Below are positions 11,861 to 25,100 of a stretch of DNA of 64,000 nt, piece by piece. The position numbers were made by a program, and so were the translations under genes. The number at the start of each line of letters is the position of its first letter. The first letter of the stretch is position 1. The notes below the pieces were generated by a model. That model made no database searches and had not been told where the DNA came from. It saw only the letters and a list, made by a program, of their open reading frames with translations. The stretch is from Sipunculus nudus. Its lineage: Eukaryota > Annelida > Sipuncula > Golfingiida > Sipunculidae. Where the stretch lies: assembly GCA_026874595.1 (NCBI GenBank), contig CM049319.1:62132917-62196916 (forward strand), given 5' to 3'.

Positions 11861-14800
11861 CTGGAATTAATTAGAACAAACTATGACAACCTTTGGTGGA
11901 TTCAAATTATTGGGAGGAATCAGTTGTAAAATCACATTTAATGACTGAAGGATTAAAATGCCTGATCATTATTCATTTTTTATTTTTTGTACCTTCTATA
12001 TTACTGTGAAAACTACTGCACAGAATTTTAACTTATATATTGACAGAGTATTAAGATTGTACGATAGGTCTAGGGGCCTCTGCTGAATTTACACCCCCAG
12101 CACAGTGTGTCCTTAATCCACTGCAACACATGATGCTCCAGCCAATGGGAACATATATTACATTTTTTTGGCAAAATCAGTCAGGGCATCTCCTGATTGA
12201 CAGTTGTTGTGGCCTGAATATAAACATGCATGGTTGAGAAACACCAGTTGTAGCCTGAAAAGAAAATGGACAACACAGGTAGCATTTTTACCTGTGTTTA
12301 TGTTGGCGCCAGTGATCATGCACGGTCCACTTTTTTTAAAGCTTGTGTATAGGAGTAAGGCCAATGGTCTCAGGGCAATATTTTGACACCTCTATGGATA
12401 ATTTAAATTTTTTTTATCATTTGAGAAAAACAATATCTGAACATTAAAGGGGCCCAATCACCTATCTGACCTTTATAAACTAAAAGTTATCCCTTTGAGC
12501 TTATATAAAAATTTGCAAGAAAATGTGGATATCACCAAACACAGGCTTCTTGTTTTGTGTATATCAACGTGTTTATAATATGTGGGGGCCAACCAAAATA
12601 ATCCAAACAAATTCACCAAGGGCATCTGGCAGAAGGTAAAAAAAGCCAGAGTTTTGCAAATAGCATTTTGTAACAAGTGACCTTTCTACCTCCGCGTATA
12701 TGCAACCTACCACCTTAGGTTACATGTTTTCCCATTTGTCAACAAAGCTGTGTTTACAAACATGTTGTTGATAAACAAGTTCATACATCCTTCAAAGAGG
12801 TGTTATGAGAACTTTTCACAACCAGAATTACCCTGAGATCGTTAATATATACACAGAGGAAGCCAGAATTCACATAAATTCTTTTTCAAAAGGTATGTGA
12901 ATAGGAACCTTTAAGTATAAATCCTTGCCAACAGATGTCCCTAGTGAGGTAGAAAAGATCTGTTGCAATGACTATTGTCCCTCTTTCTTGGTTCATGCAA
13001 CATGGACACACTGGCAAACAAGGGACCTATGGGTCACGACGCTCAGCTGTTAAATATAATAAAAAAAAATATTATTTAGAAATAAGATTCATGCTGGTTT
13101 TGTTTGGTAATAAATATAAGCTGTATTATGAGTTGTTGTTGTTTAGCTTATGTATGATTTTGATAGTACCTTTGGAGACAGGGAAGAGGATTAATTTCAT
13201 TTATTTTATTAACAAATGGAGTGCGATTGTCACACAGATTTTGACTTGGCCATATAACTTATAAGCAGAACATATAATATAAGAGTTTAACTATTTATTA
13301 AAAAAAATTACAAATATTGTCCCAAATATAATTTTTATTAAAAATAATAAGAGAATCATATGATTTTTTAAAATGAAATATAACTGAAATGAGTATTAAA
13401 ATAATATTAAAGAATATATTCATGAATGCATTCATGAACACATTTTGAAAGTATTTGCACGAGTATTCATATACTTTCATTTTTACCTGAATTCCCATTC
13501 TTTATGCAAGAAATTTTATAATGGAGTACATAATCATATTCGTATTTAAATACAATTACAAAGTATTCGCACCATGTCTGGTATTTATTCAGTTTCCACC
13601 AAACAATGATGTTGAGAAGCCAGAATATACAAAATTCACACATTTAAATAATGATCATAAGTACCTGGTTTAATGGCTTTTATTTATATTAAAAAATAAC
13701 TGTAAAAAAATCATTTTGGACTAATTTCACATCAATGTACACACTAGACACAGTAGGAATCTAGATTAATATCATCAACTGCATCTTTGTCTATCATTAA
13801 TTTCCTTCATATGATCCCTAATGATTAGTAATGAATAATATGATTTACTTTTTTATCATTAAAATTGAACTGAAAAATGCCATAGGTGACTGCATGGTGT
13901 TATTTGGAATACGTGTTATTCTACCCATCGATACAAGATTCTTATACCATCAGTAACTGCAAGTTAACTTCCTGTTATTATAAACTAACAAATTCCTTTT
14001 CTATTTTTCTTTAATTTGTTATTAAAAACCAATAAAAATTTATTAATTTATTGTTTATTGTTATGTTGTTGGTTGAAACTACTAGATAAGTTGGGTTGGA
14101 CACCTGGATCCACTGTGGCTGGCCATAAGCTGCCTGGATTCCGTGTATGCCTCGCCTCAAGCATGCATAATTCAGGTGACTCAAGAGGGGCTGGAGAGAG
14201 CCAAAGTCTGACAGGGTCTCATAAAAAACATTAATAAAAGCTACAATTTTTGGCCAATTTCTTTCAGCTTTCTAAACTAAAAAGCTGAAATCCTTATGTG
14301 TGCATGATATGAAAATTATATCAACAGTGCTCACGGGAAACAAATGTGCCATGGTCACAGTTGGGCAAAATTTTAGGTACTCATTTTATATTTATACTAA
14401 TAACTGAATTCTGAAAAATTCAGAACTAATTTTGGGTATTCAATTGAATCCTGATTAAATAATGTTACATCCCTGACAAAAAAATCTCTAGCTTCAGCAA
14501 TGCCCTTGTTAAGGGAGTAAATATATTTCTTGATTTTTTACAAAGAGCATTATGTTTGGGCCCATAACTTAAAACAATTACGCAATACTGACATCATTCT
14601 GGCATGTGCATAGAGATTGAAAAATATGTATATTATTTATGATTAAAATCAGATCAGTGGTTTTGATATTTGGCAGTCTTGAAGTGTAATAATGGGATTT
14701 TAATGGAAAAATGAAGTTTTTCATTAATATCTCGAAGGTATTAAGTCCTAGTGACCAAATTCTTGGCATGGTAGGGGATTTTGGAGACATCTAACTGTAT

Positions 14801-17800
14801 GCCGAATTTAAGGAACTTAGAGCTGAAGCTGGGGAGCTGAGCTCTTGCAAACTGCATAACACTAGCTTGATGTAAACAATATGTTACATGGTGCTTGAAA
14901 ACTTGAATAAAATCTACAGTTTTTGATCAACTGGTTTCAAATTTTTGGTGTTAACAGACAAAATGCTAACATAAACATGCTGTGAAAATTAAATCCACAG
15001 TACTTACAGGAAAAAAACTTGCCATGGTCAAAGTTGGGCAAAATTTAAGGTACCAATATTTTATTTTTGTTAATATCTTAAAAAATTTAAAATATTTTGA
15101 TCTAATTTTGGGTATACAATTTAATTTTGATCAATTAAAGTTATATTACTGGAAAAAAAGTCCATAGCTTTAACAGGTTTGGTGTTAAGTGACCAAATAT
15201 TTTTCCTGATTTTTTACAAAATGCATTATGTTTGGGCCCATAACTTTTTTAAATTATATAATACAGACATAATTTCTGGAATGTACATAGAAACTATATA
15301 GAGGAATATTTATGGTAAATATGAGGAAAAACAGATGAGTGGTTTTGATATTAGGCAGTCCTGAAGTGTGAAAATAGGTTTTTAATAAAAAATTGAGATT
15401 TTTCCTTAATTTCTCAAAGGAACGAAGTCGCAAGGACCCAGTTTTCGGCTTGGTAGGAGATCCTGGGGACATCTAACATTATGCCAAATTTTGGTTTCCT
15501 AGGTCTTACGGTTTTAAAACGTGCCACATCTACGGACGGACAGACGGACAGACAGACGGACGGACGGACGACGGACAATGGACCACGACTATAGCTCAGA
15601 TGACTTATAGTCAGCTGAGCTAAAAATCACTGCAAATTCAGTTGATGACTGAATTAATTATACTGAAACTACCACTGTGTGGACTTTACTTTGTGCAAAA
15701 TGATTTATGTGAAATCTGTGTGTATGAGGGGAATTATTTGTTTTTATGAGTTACATCTTCAGTATGCATTTTACCTTTCTTGAGGTTTGAGATCTTGAAT
15801 ATGGCACTGGGCTTGTTGTTTGTGATGTGTCCAAGAAGTTGCCAGGCCTGACCTTGTGACCCTGGCCATCCAAAATGAACTGAAAATACAATAAAATAGA
15901 ACAATGTTTTAATATGTAGACCATCATGTCAGCATTACATATCCAAGTTAAAATGAATTGACTAAATATCTGATTTTACAATAATCACACTCCTTATGCA
16001 GTTGTAACATAATTCATTTGTCCTGTAAATCCTTCCACTTAACATCTACTAACTACAGCATAGTTTGCTGGACTTTGCCATCAAAGACCAAGAATTTTAA
16101 ATTTGACGGTAGTTAGGTTTCACTGGTTGCAAACTTGGAAACACCAGCTGAAACCAACTTTGTTTACAAACTACCTGTGTGTAAAACATGTTCTAAACCA
16201 CCAGTGCAAAACAATAAAGTCATATATACACTTATACTATTTAGCTTTGAACTGTAACCAAAGCAAAAGTTACAACAACGATCAAGTATCAGGTAGACAG
16301 AATTTGACTGCTTAACATATTTCTATCAGTTAGGATATAATTATTAAAGGGGCCCATATTGATATCTATTAACTGAAGAAAATCCCTCCAACTCTTATAT
16401 AAATAGGCCATAAAACACCAATCCCGCTGCATACAGGCTGTTAATTTTGTTTATACCCACATGTTTAAAACATGTGGGGGGGGCCTGCCCAATTATATCC
16501 AAACATGTTAAACAAGGACATGAAGCAGCATGTCATATGAACCATAGTTTTGCAAAGGGCCTTTTGCAACTGGTGACAATTCAATTACTGCACATATGCA
16601 ACCAACCACCTCAGGTAATTTTTTTTTTGTTCTGTTTGTCAACATTGCAACAATAAACTGATAGATAAACAAGCGCATACATCCATCGAGTCATTATAAG
16701 AAATTTTCTTAACACAAATCATCTACAGTTCATTAATATATACACAGAGTAAGCCAGAAATCACATAAATTCTACAGAAAAGGTAGGTGAATAGCTGGCT
16801 TTAATATTTTCCCTGTTTGTGATTTTCCCCAAATTTTCTGATATGATGTGGCCTGATGATGTTTTTAATTTAAATTCTCATCCTGCAATACCTGAGGCTC
16901 CCAGTTCGTCAGGGAATGGCTGCTGGCCCGTCAGGAACACCACGATGTGATTTACATTATCAGCCTCAGGAATGTTGAAGAGAAACTGAGTTTCCCCAAT
17001 CTGGGCAATGTCTGTCTGCACCTGAAATTAATGGTTACTAAGGTTAGTCACTAATGAATATGTACAAAAGACTAAATGACTAAAGTCATACATGGAAATA
17101 CACTACAATGACAATCCATCCTGTTCCATCAACATTGTGGTAAACATTAGCTATGAGTGACAAATTAACATAAAAGAATGCAAATGAACTAACAAACCAA
17201 AGTGAAAATTTTGCTTACAAGATTGCTATTGTCCAGTAACTAGTATGAGCAATGCTTGTATTCATTCCTGTCATAACTAAGCAAGACACTCTCACATCTC
17301 AATTGACTTTCTTAATATCAGAGGCCAAAAATGGCACTGCTGAAGATGATGTTTTATCTTTGTCACCCCGTGATATTTCATTATATACTGTTGTCATAGT
17401 AGCTTTGGGCAAGAGATGAGCAAGATTTCACTAGCTAGCAACTAGTACTGTATCATTTTATTTTCAGTCAGTCAGGGTATATTTTAACATTACCCCAACA
17501 AAGAATTGTGAAGACAGAGATCTGCTGAATAAATTGGACTCTTAATCAAATCTGTTGATCTAATAAAACTGTACAAGAAACTCATCAGCTCAGCCTGAAT
17601 TACCCTTCTACTGACCTCAACAGTCACTGGCTCACAGCTTGCTTGACAACCACATACCAGTAAAGCCTTGTAATCACTATCCAGGCTTGTTTAAACAGAA
17701 ATAAGCTAAAAGCAATTAAGCCATACAGTAAACAGTACTACCAGACTAAGTGCAATTGTCTGTTTAAGCGATCATGCCTCTTATTATACTGACACTTCAA

Positions 17801-19073
17801 AATAATAGTCCATAATGCCAATATTAATGCATAATGCAGATTTCACACATAGATAACCATGGTATTAAATACTTGACATAGTCAATTGCAAATATCTTTT
17901 TTCAATCTAAAAGTATAAAGAATGGAAATATGTATATGACTGTGGTATTAAATTCTTTATATAATCAGTTGCCAAAAACTTGGCCAATCTAAAAGTAAAA
18001 AGAATGAAAATAAGATAAAACTATCCTAAAAAATTATGAATGTTGTGGACAGGTCAGCAGGAGTCTTCATGAGAGCAAATAGGAACTATTGTGGTGCCAA
18101 ATTCCTTCATCCTACTCTGACTTTAGGATTTGGGGAAGGGAAAAAAAAGTATTATATCTCTCTCTACTTTGTCAACATGTCTCCTTCAACTCCTTGCCAC
18201 CAAACTCTCTCTTCAGATACTGACACATTCTAGTCTGGAGGCTGTCCTCAGGGTACCTTTGTGTCACATCCCTGCACCCCCTTTTTGAACCCTGACAGAT
18301 TACTTATCCCAATTTCTCAAAACCATCCATTTTGGGGGGGGGGGGGAGGGGGCTACCATTTTGTGCACACACTAAAACTAGGATGTCAAAGTTCGCATGT
18401 TGCAATAGACCTTTTCCTTTTCACTAGTGACACCTATCAGAGATATCAGACATACATGATTTGGGGTTATTAGCATACACATGCACGGCAATCCCTGGCA
18501 AAAGCGGTTGTGTTTTAGGTCCTGTTGCATTAACAAAACTTGCAGCATCCTTGACATCTGTGAGAACCTGAACGAAACAGGGTTCAACTTGGAAACACTG
18601 TATGTTTTGAATGTATCTATACCTGACAGTCCATGGTATGTATGCTACAAACTAGGGACCCATGGGTCTCGCCACTTAGCTGAATTCCTCTAGAAGGATT
18701 TTTTAAAGAAATTTTTCAGAATGACAGTCCTGTGACCTTAATGACCTTGTGACCAAAAAATCTTAGAACTTATTATCCTTGAACTTGCAGCATTTAGATT
18801 ATTGTAACAATCTTTAAAAAAAGTGACCTTGACCTCTGACCAGGTAACCTCAAAATCTACAGATTTTCTCACTTTGGGCAAGTAAGCCATGTGTGAAAGA
18901 TGGAAAGTTCGGGATGAAAAGTTTTATTTCCAGTGCATCCACAATCTTTTTAAAGATGTGGCTCCTGTGACCTTCAACTTTGATGTCTTGACCCTGAAAA
19001 TCAAAATGAATTTACTTGATTGGGGGGGTCATTATTAAATTAAGTTTTAAGCCAATCTATCTATTGAAAGCAG

Positions 19074-19108
<35 letters not shown>

Positions 19109-22100
19109 TATTTATTGACAAAAGAACAATACATAAAAAGTATACAGCAAAAATACACACAAGGCAAACAACATTAAGTTAGTCCGACTGTAGAATATAT
19201 GTATGTATGTATACATACATTTCTCTATACCCGGCTATAAATAGCAGAATTTGAAAGCAGAATTATCATCTATAAATTAATTTGTAAATGGACGGGGCCC
19301 TGTAACCTTTGACCCTATGACCCTAAAATCAAACAGAATCATCCCCTATGGGCAGGTTAGCAATATCTTGAAGATTCAAGTTTTACGATTAAAAGTTTGG
19401 CTTCAAATGCATACACATTCTTTATAAAAAATGAGTCCTGTGGCCCTGACCTTTGGACCCCAAAATTGACACTGTTCTTACTTAATAATTGGGCCATATA
19501 TAAGTTCAGTTTGAAACCAATATGTCAAACTAAACTGGAGTTATAATCTGGAAACTAATTTGTGAACAGATGGTCCCTGTGACCTTGACCTTTGACCTTG
19601 TGACCCCAAATACATTTATGCTCTCTCCACACTTGCAAGCTAAATGTGCAAAATGGAAAGTTTTGGATAAAAAGCTTGGTTTAAAATCTTTTTAAATAAG
19701 TCAGTCCTGTGACCTTGACCTTTGACCTCATGTCCCAAAAATCATATAGGTTATTGCTTCAGTGGTGGGCCAAATGTAAGTAAAGTTTGAAATCCATGTG
19801 TCAATACAACATGGAGTTATCATCTGGAAACAAATTTGTGTGGATGGACAGACAGACAGAAAAACAGACAGAAAGACAGGGTGATTACTTTAAGGCATCC
19901 ACTTGTGATCAATAACAAGAAACCCATGGGTCATTTGCTCAGCTGAATTTTGGAAAATATTAGTAACTGCAAAATATCTTTATTTCTTTTGGTTTTTCAT
20001 GTATATTATCATTAGAAAAGCTATGAGAAAATGGCCCTGCTAAAATGAAACTCTGTAAATTATAGAATAATGGACATGAGCTAAACCATTTAGTGATGCA
20101 CCAAGGAAACAAATAGGCCTATGGTAAGTGTTATATAAAAGTAACATTTCATAAACAAATAATGTGTGAAGGTAATTAAGTTTTCAAAAGCATTTGAATA
20201 TTAGGATTAAATTCCTGAATTTTTTTTCTTTGAAACAATCAAAATTGTCCAAGTCTCATCAAAAAGAATTTATTTAACATTAAAATTATGAGATTCATCT
20301 TGTTTATAATTAGTCCTATATATTGAAAGGGTGGGTGGGGGGAAGGGTCTCCGTTGTTACTGCTTGTTGCTGAAAAAAAAGTTAATTTTAAGATTCATCT
20401 AGTTAATAGTACAGGTCTGTCAACAGAATGGGGGTGGGGGGGGGGGAGGGGGGGGTTGCCAGAAAAAAAGGCTCCCTGTGGTATGGTATTAACTGCAGAC
20501 AGCCTGATCAAGCTCAACCCAGTGGAGAGAGCTGCACTGAATGACCTACAGTCACCAAAGTGGACTGCTTGTCAATGTAAGGGAATACAACAAGAGCCTC
20601 CAAAAAAAATTCAATTACTAGCCTAATTTTGCAGCTTTTATTTTGAAATTTCAGATATTTACAGATTAAATCCTTATGTGTACATGCTGTGAAAATTAAA
20701 TCCACAGTACTTACTGGAAACAAGGGACCTATGGGTCACTGTGCTCAGCTGACGTTAACCTTGAAGGTAAAAATCTAAAATAATATCAAACGGAGATAAA
20801 GTGTAAGAGGAAAAGGTAATAAAGGTCATGGTTGGTTTATAAGACATTTCTAGTGTCAAGGATAACATTTTTTTAGAATCTGAAATTTAGAAAAATCCTT
20901 CCAAATTCTACTATGTCTTCATATTCAAGGAGAAATGTTTGAAAAAAAATATTCATGTTTACAAAAACCAATGTTACAATTTATTAAGACTTAAGCAGTT
21001 TTATCCAGGCGACACAAACTATTACTTGTTCTTTGTATTTACCACTCCTATTTCTATTAATTTTTTTTTCTGGATAGGTTCAGTTAAGTTGCTTTTTTGT
21101 ACTTTTGCCTACATTGGGTAAAAGAACTTTAAAAGGGATGAGAAATGGACTGAAATTTGTGGTGATTATATGCAACATTTGAAAAACAGAAGCATTTTTT
21201 TTTTATTTTCCTAGTATGTAGGCAAAAATTCAAAACTGTTTCTCAGCTTGTAAATTGAAAAATAAAACAAACAAAAAAATGCCTGCTCACACTATTACAG
21301 AATACTTATTTTTTGTGAGGCCTTATGTATTTGATAATAATTTAAAAGGTATAAATAATAGCAAAATGTATTCAAATTTACCCTTTTTTTAAGTTATGTC
21401 TTGTAATGGTGTTTACTGTTGATGACTGAAATTCACAAGCCAAGTGTTTAAAGATAACTCCAACTATAAATATTCCATAGTCCATACTCTTGATATAATG
21501 TTGAAACAGGATGTGTTCAACAGGATTTACTAGCACCTACATGTACTGAAATAAATGTCATGACAATTCAGTTAATATGCCACAAACTAAACAAACTTTA
21601 ATTTTAATATATATTAATATAAACTGTAAAGAGTAATTTTTTCTAGCCCCGAGGTTGATGTAACATAGTCCTGATTGATCAAACATGCAAACTTCTCTGA
21701 AGGGATTTGAAGGGGAGGATAATATTACAGCCTGGGTTCCTGGTTAAATTATCATATGATCTACAAACTTAAAATTAATTGTATGTTCAATCTATTACAC
21801 AATGCTGGGGCTGAAATGGGTACAACATTTTGGACTACCTGATTTATAAGCATTACCTGACTCTAGCTTAGGTTCTCCATGTCATGGTAACACTGTTTAC
21901 TGATGCAAATACTGTGTAAATTTGACTTTGTGATGGCTTTAACTGACAACTTTCATGCAACAAAGGGATAGACATGAATACAGTGGAAAATCCCCTACCA
22001 AGCATATAACGTCAAATTTCCTTCCAAATAAGCTATATATTATGTATATGACGTATTAGTTGACTATGACAAGTTTCAAGCTCAACGGTAATCATTAAAT

Positions 22101-25100
22101 AATAACTGCCTAATGGTTTGCAGTCATATTCAGATATACATGTAAACCCTAGTGCTCTATTACAAATAATTCCAGTACCCCTTTCAACCTATACAAAGTG
22201 CTAATATTTCAGGGCAAAGGAGATCATGTAAAAAAGGGACCTATGGGTCACTGTGCTCAGCTGACGTTAACCTTGAAGGTAAAAATCTAAAATAATATCA
22301 AATGGAGATAAAGTGTAAGAGGAAGAGGTAATAAAGGCCATGGTTGGTTTATATGATTGGTTTGTATTGATGAGCAAGAAATTGTTGCAAAAAAGTTTTT
22401 TTTTTTTGCGACCTGACCATGTGTTTCCTAATGTTGAAACTAAAGCATGTGAGCAGTTTGTGAACAAATGATCTGTACTATTACCATGATCATTAGTTGG
22501 TTTTTTGATTAACTGTTGACATTTCAGCAGTTTACACATTTGTTCAATTGAATCTATTTTTTTGTATAATATATATTATTAAATATATATGTATTTTTTT
22601 TATGAAATGTATACAGTTGAAATATAGCTAATTAACAACATAAAACAGGACAAACAAAGCCTGATCTCAAATTCTGCTCAGGCAGGAAAATAATGAACAA
22701 ATGTTTGTATTAAATCCTCATTTTTTTATCACATCAATTATTTTCTAATTTAAGTTTATATTTCTATACATTTCCAATTTAACATATATATCTGAATATA
22801 AAAGTTGATTCATAATTCTCAATTGCATCATCATAAATCTCAATCTTGTCAGATAACACCACATCATGCATACAAATGTTTATTTATTTTTTACCACAAA
22901 AATATATCTTTTAAATCTGCAAAATAATAAATTTCTAAAAATTATACTTGATTTAGATTTCACAATTTTTAATTGTGTCTTTATTTATCCATAATGTGCT
23001 TCATATTTTATAAAAATTTAAGCATACTGATGGGTTCAATTATATTTGTTAAAATCATTTAAAAGAAAATTGATTTCTCTGAAAATGCTACATTACACAA
23101 CATTGCATCTTCTGGATTACACCTTGAATTATTTTTTCAAGGAAAGTTTTTGCATATCAAAGTGGAAACAGCATTACAATTAAGGAGATGCAGTGAAAAC
23201 AATAACAATTACTGCATAACACTTGGTGGGTTGGGTTTGCCGGAGGGGGGGGGGGATGATTGGGGTGGTGATATGAGAATAACTGTACACATGTCACAGC
23301 AGGGGATCTCCCCCAGTGACTGTAACAAATCAGAAACCCTGGCATAGCTGACTTCCAGTGACCTGGAGTGGGACCCTGCATCTATAATCAAAGCAAGCGA
23401 CTACAGAAAAAAAATCAATAACTAGCTTAATTTTCAAGCTTTTATTTTCAAATTTCAGATTTGAAAAAACTAAATATTTATGTTTACATGCTGTGAAAAT
23501 TAAATCAATGGTGCTTACAGGAAAAAAACGTGCCATGGTCAAAGTTGGGCAAAATTTAAGGTACTGATTTTTTTTTATGCTAATAACTTAAAAAATTTAC
23601 AAAATTCAGATCTAATTTTGGGTAAACAATTGAATCTTAATTAAACATAGTTATATATTTGAGAAAATAGACTCTAGTTTAAAATTTTTTCATGTTAAGT
23701 GAGTTATTATTTTTCCTGATTTTTTACAAAGTCCATTATGTTTGGGCCCATAACTTAAAGAATTTATACTTTACAGACTTAATTTCTGGCATGTACATAG
23801 GAACTATATAGAGGAATATTTATGGTAAATATGAGGAAAAACAGATGAGTGGTTTTGATATTAGGCAGTCCTGAAGTGTGAAAATAGGATTTTAATAAAA
23901 AATTGAGGTTTTTCCTTAATTTCTCAAAGGAACAAAGTTGCAAATACCCAGTTTTCGGCTTGGTAGGAGATCTTGGGGACATCTAACATTATGCTGAATT
24001 TTGGATTCCTAGGTCTTACGGTTTCAAAACGTGCCACATCTACGGACGGACGGACGGACGGATGACGGACAATGGACCACGACTATAGCTCAGATGACTT
24101 ATAGTCAGCTGAGCTAAAAAACGTGCCGTGGCAAAAGTTGGGCAAAATTTAAGGTACCAAATAATTTAAGGTACCAAATTTTATTTTTGCTATTATTTTA
24201 AAAATTTTAAAGATTTTTTATCTAATTTTGGGTATACAATTTAATTTTGATTAATTAAAGTTATATTACTGGAAAAAAGTCCTTAGCTTTAACAGGTTTT
24301 GTGTCAAGCGATCAAATATCTTTTCTGATTTTTTACAAAATGCATTATGTTTGAGCCAATAACTTTTTTAAATTATATAATACAGACCTTATTTCTGGCA
24401 TGTATATAGGAATTATACAGAGGATTATTTATGGTAAATATGAGGAAAAACAGATGAGTGGTTTTGATATTAGGCAGTCCTGAAGTGTGAAAATATGTTT
24501 TTAATTAAAAATTGAGGTTTTTCCTTAATTTCTCAAAGGAAAAAAGTCGCAAAGACCCAGTTTTCAGCTTGGTAGGAGATCTTTAGGACATCTAACATTA
24601 TGCCAACAGCCTGGGGAGCACAGAGATATGCACTGAATGACCTACAGGCACCAAAGTGGACTGCTTGACAATGTAAGGGAATACAGCAAGAGCCTCCAAA
24701 AAATTCAAAAATTAGCCTAATTTTGCAGCTTTTATTTTCCAATTTCAGATTTTAACAGATTAAATCCTTATGTGTAAATGCTGCTAAAATTAAATCCACA
24801 GTACTTACATGAAAAAAACGTGCCGTGGCCAAAGTTGGGCAAAATTTAAGGTACCAATTTTATATTTTTGCCAATATTTAAAAAAATTTAACAGATTTTG
24901 ATCTAATTTTTGGTAAACAATTAAATTTTGATTAATTGAAGTTGCATTACTGAAAAAAGTCCTTACCTTTAACACTTGGTCTTAAGTGACCAAATATCTT
25001 TCCTGATTTTTTTACAAAGTCCATTATGTTTGGGCCCATAACTTTTTTAAATTAAATAATACTGACTTAATTTCTGGCATGTACATAGGAACTATATAGA

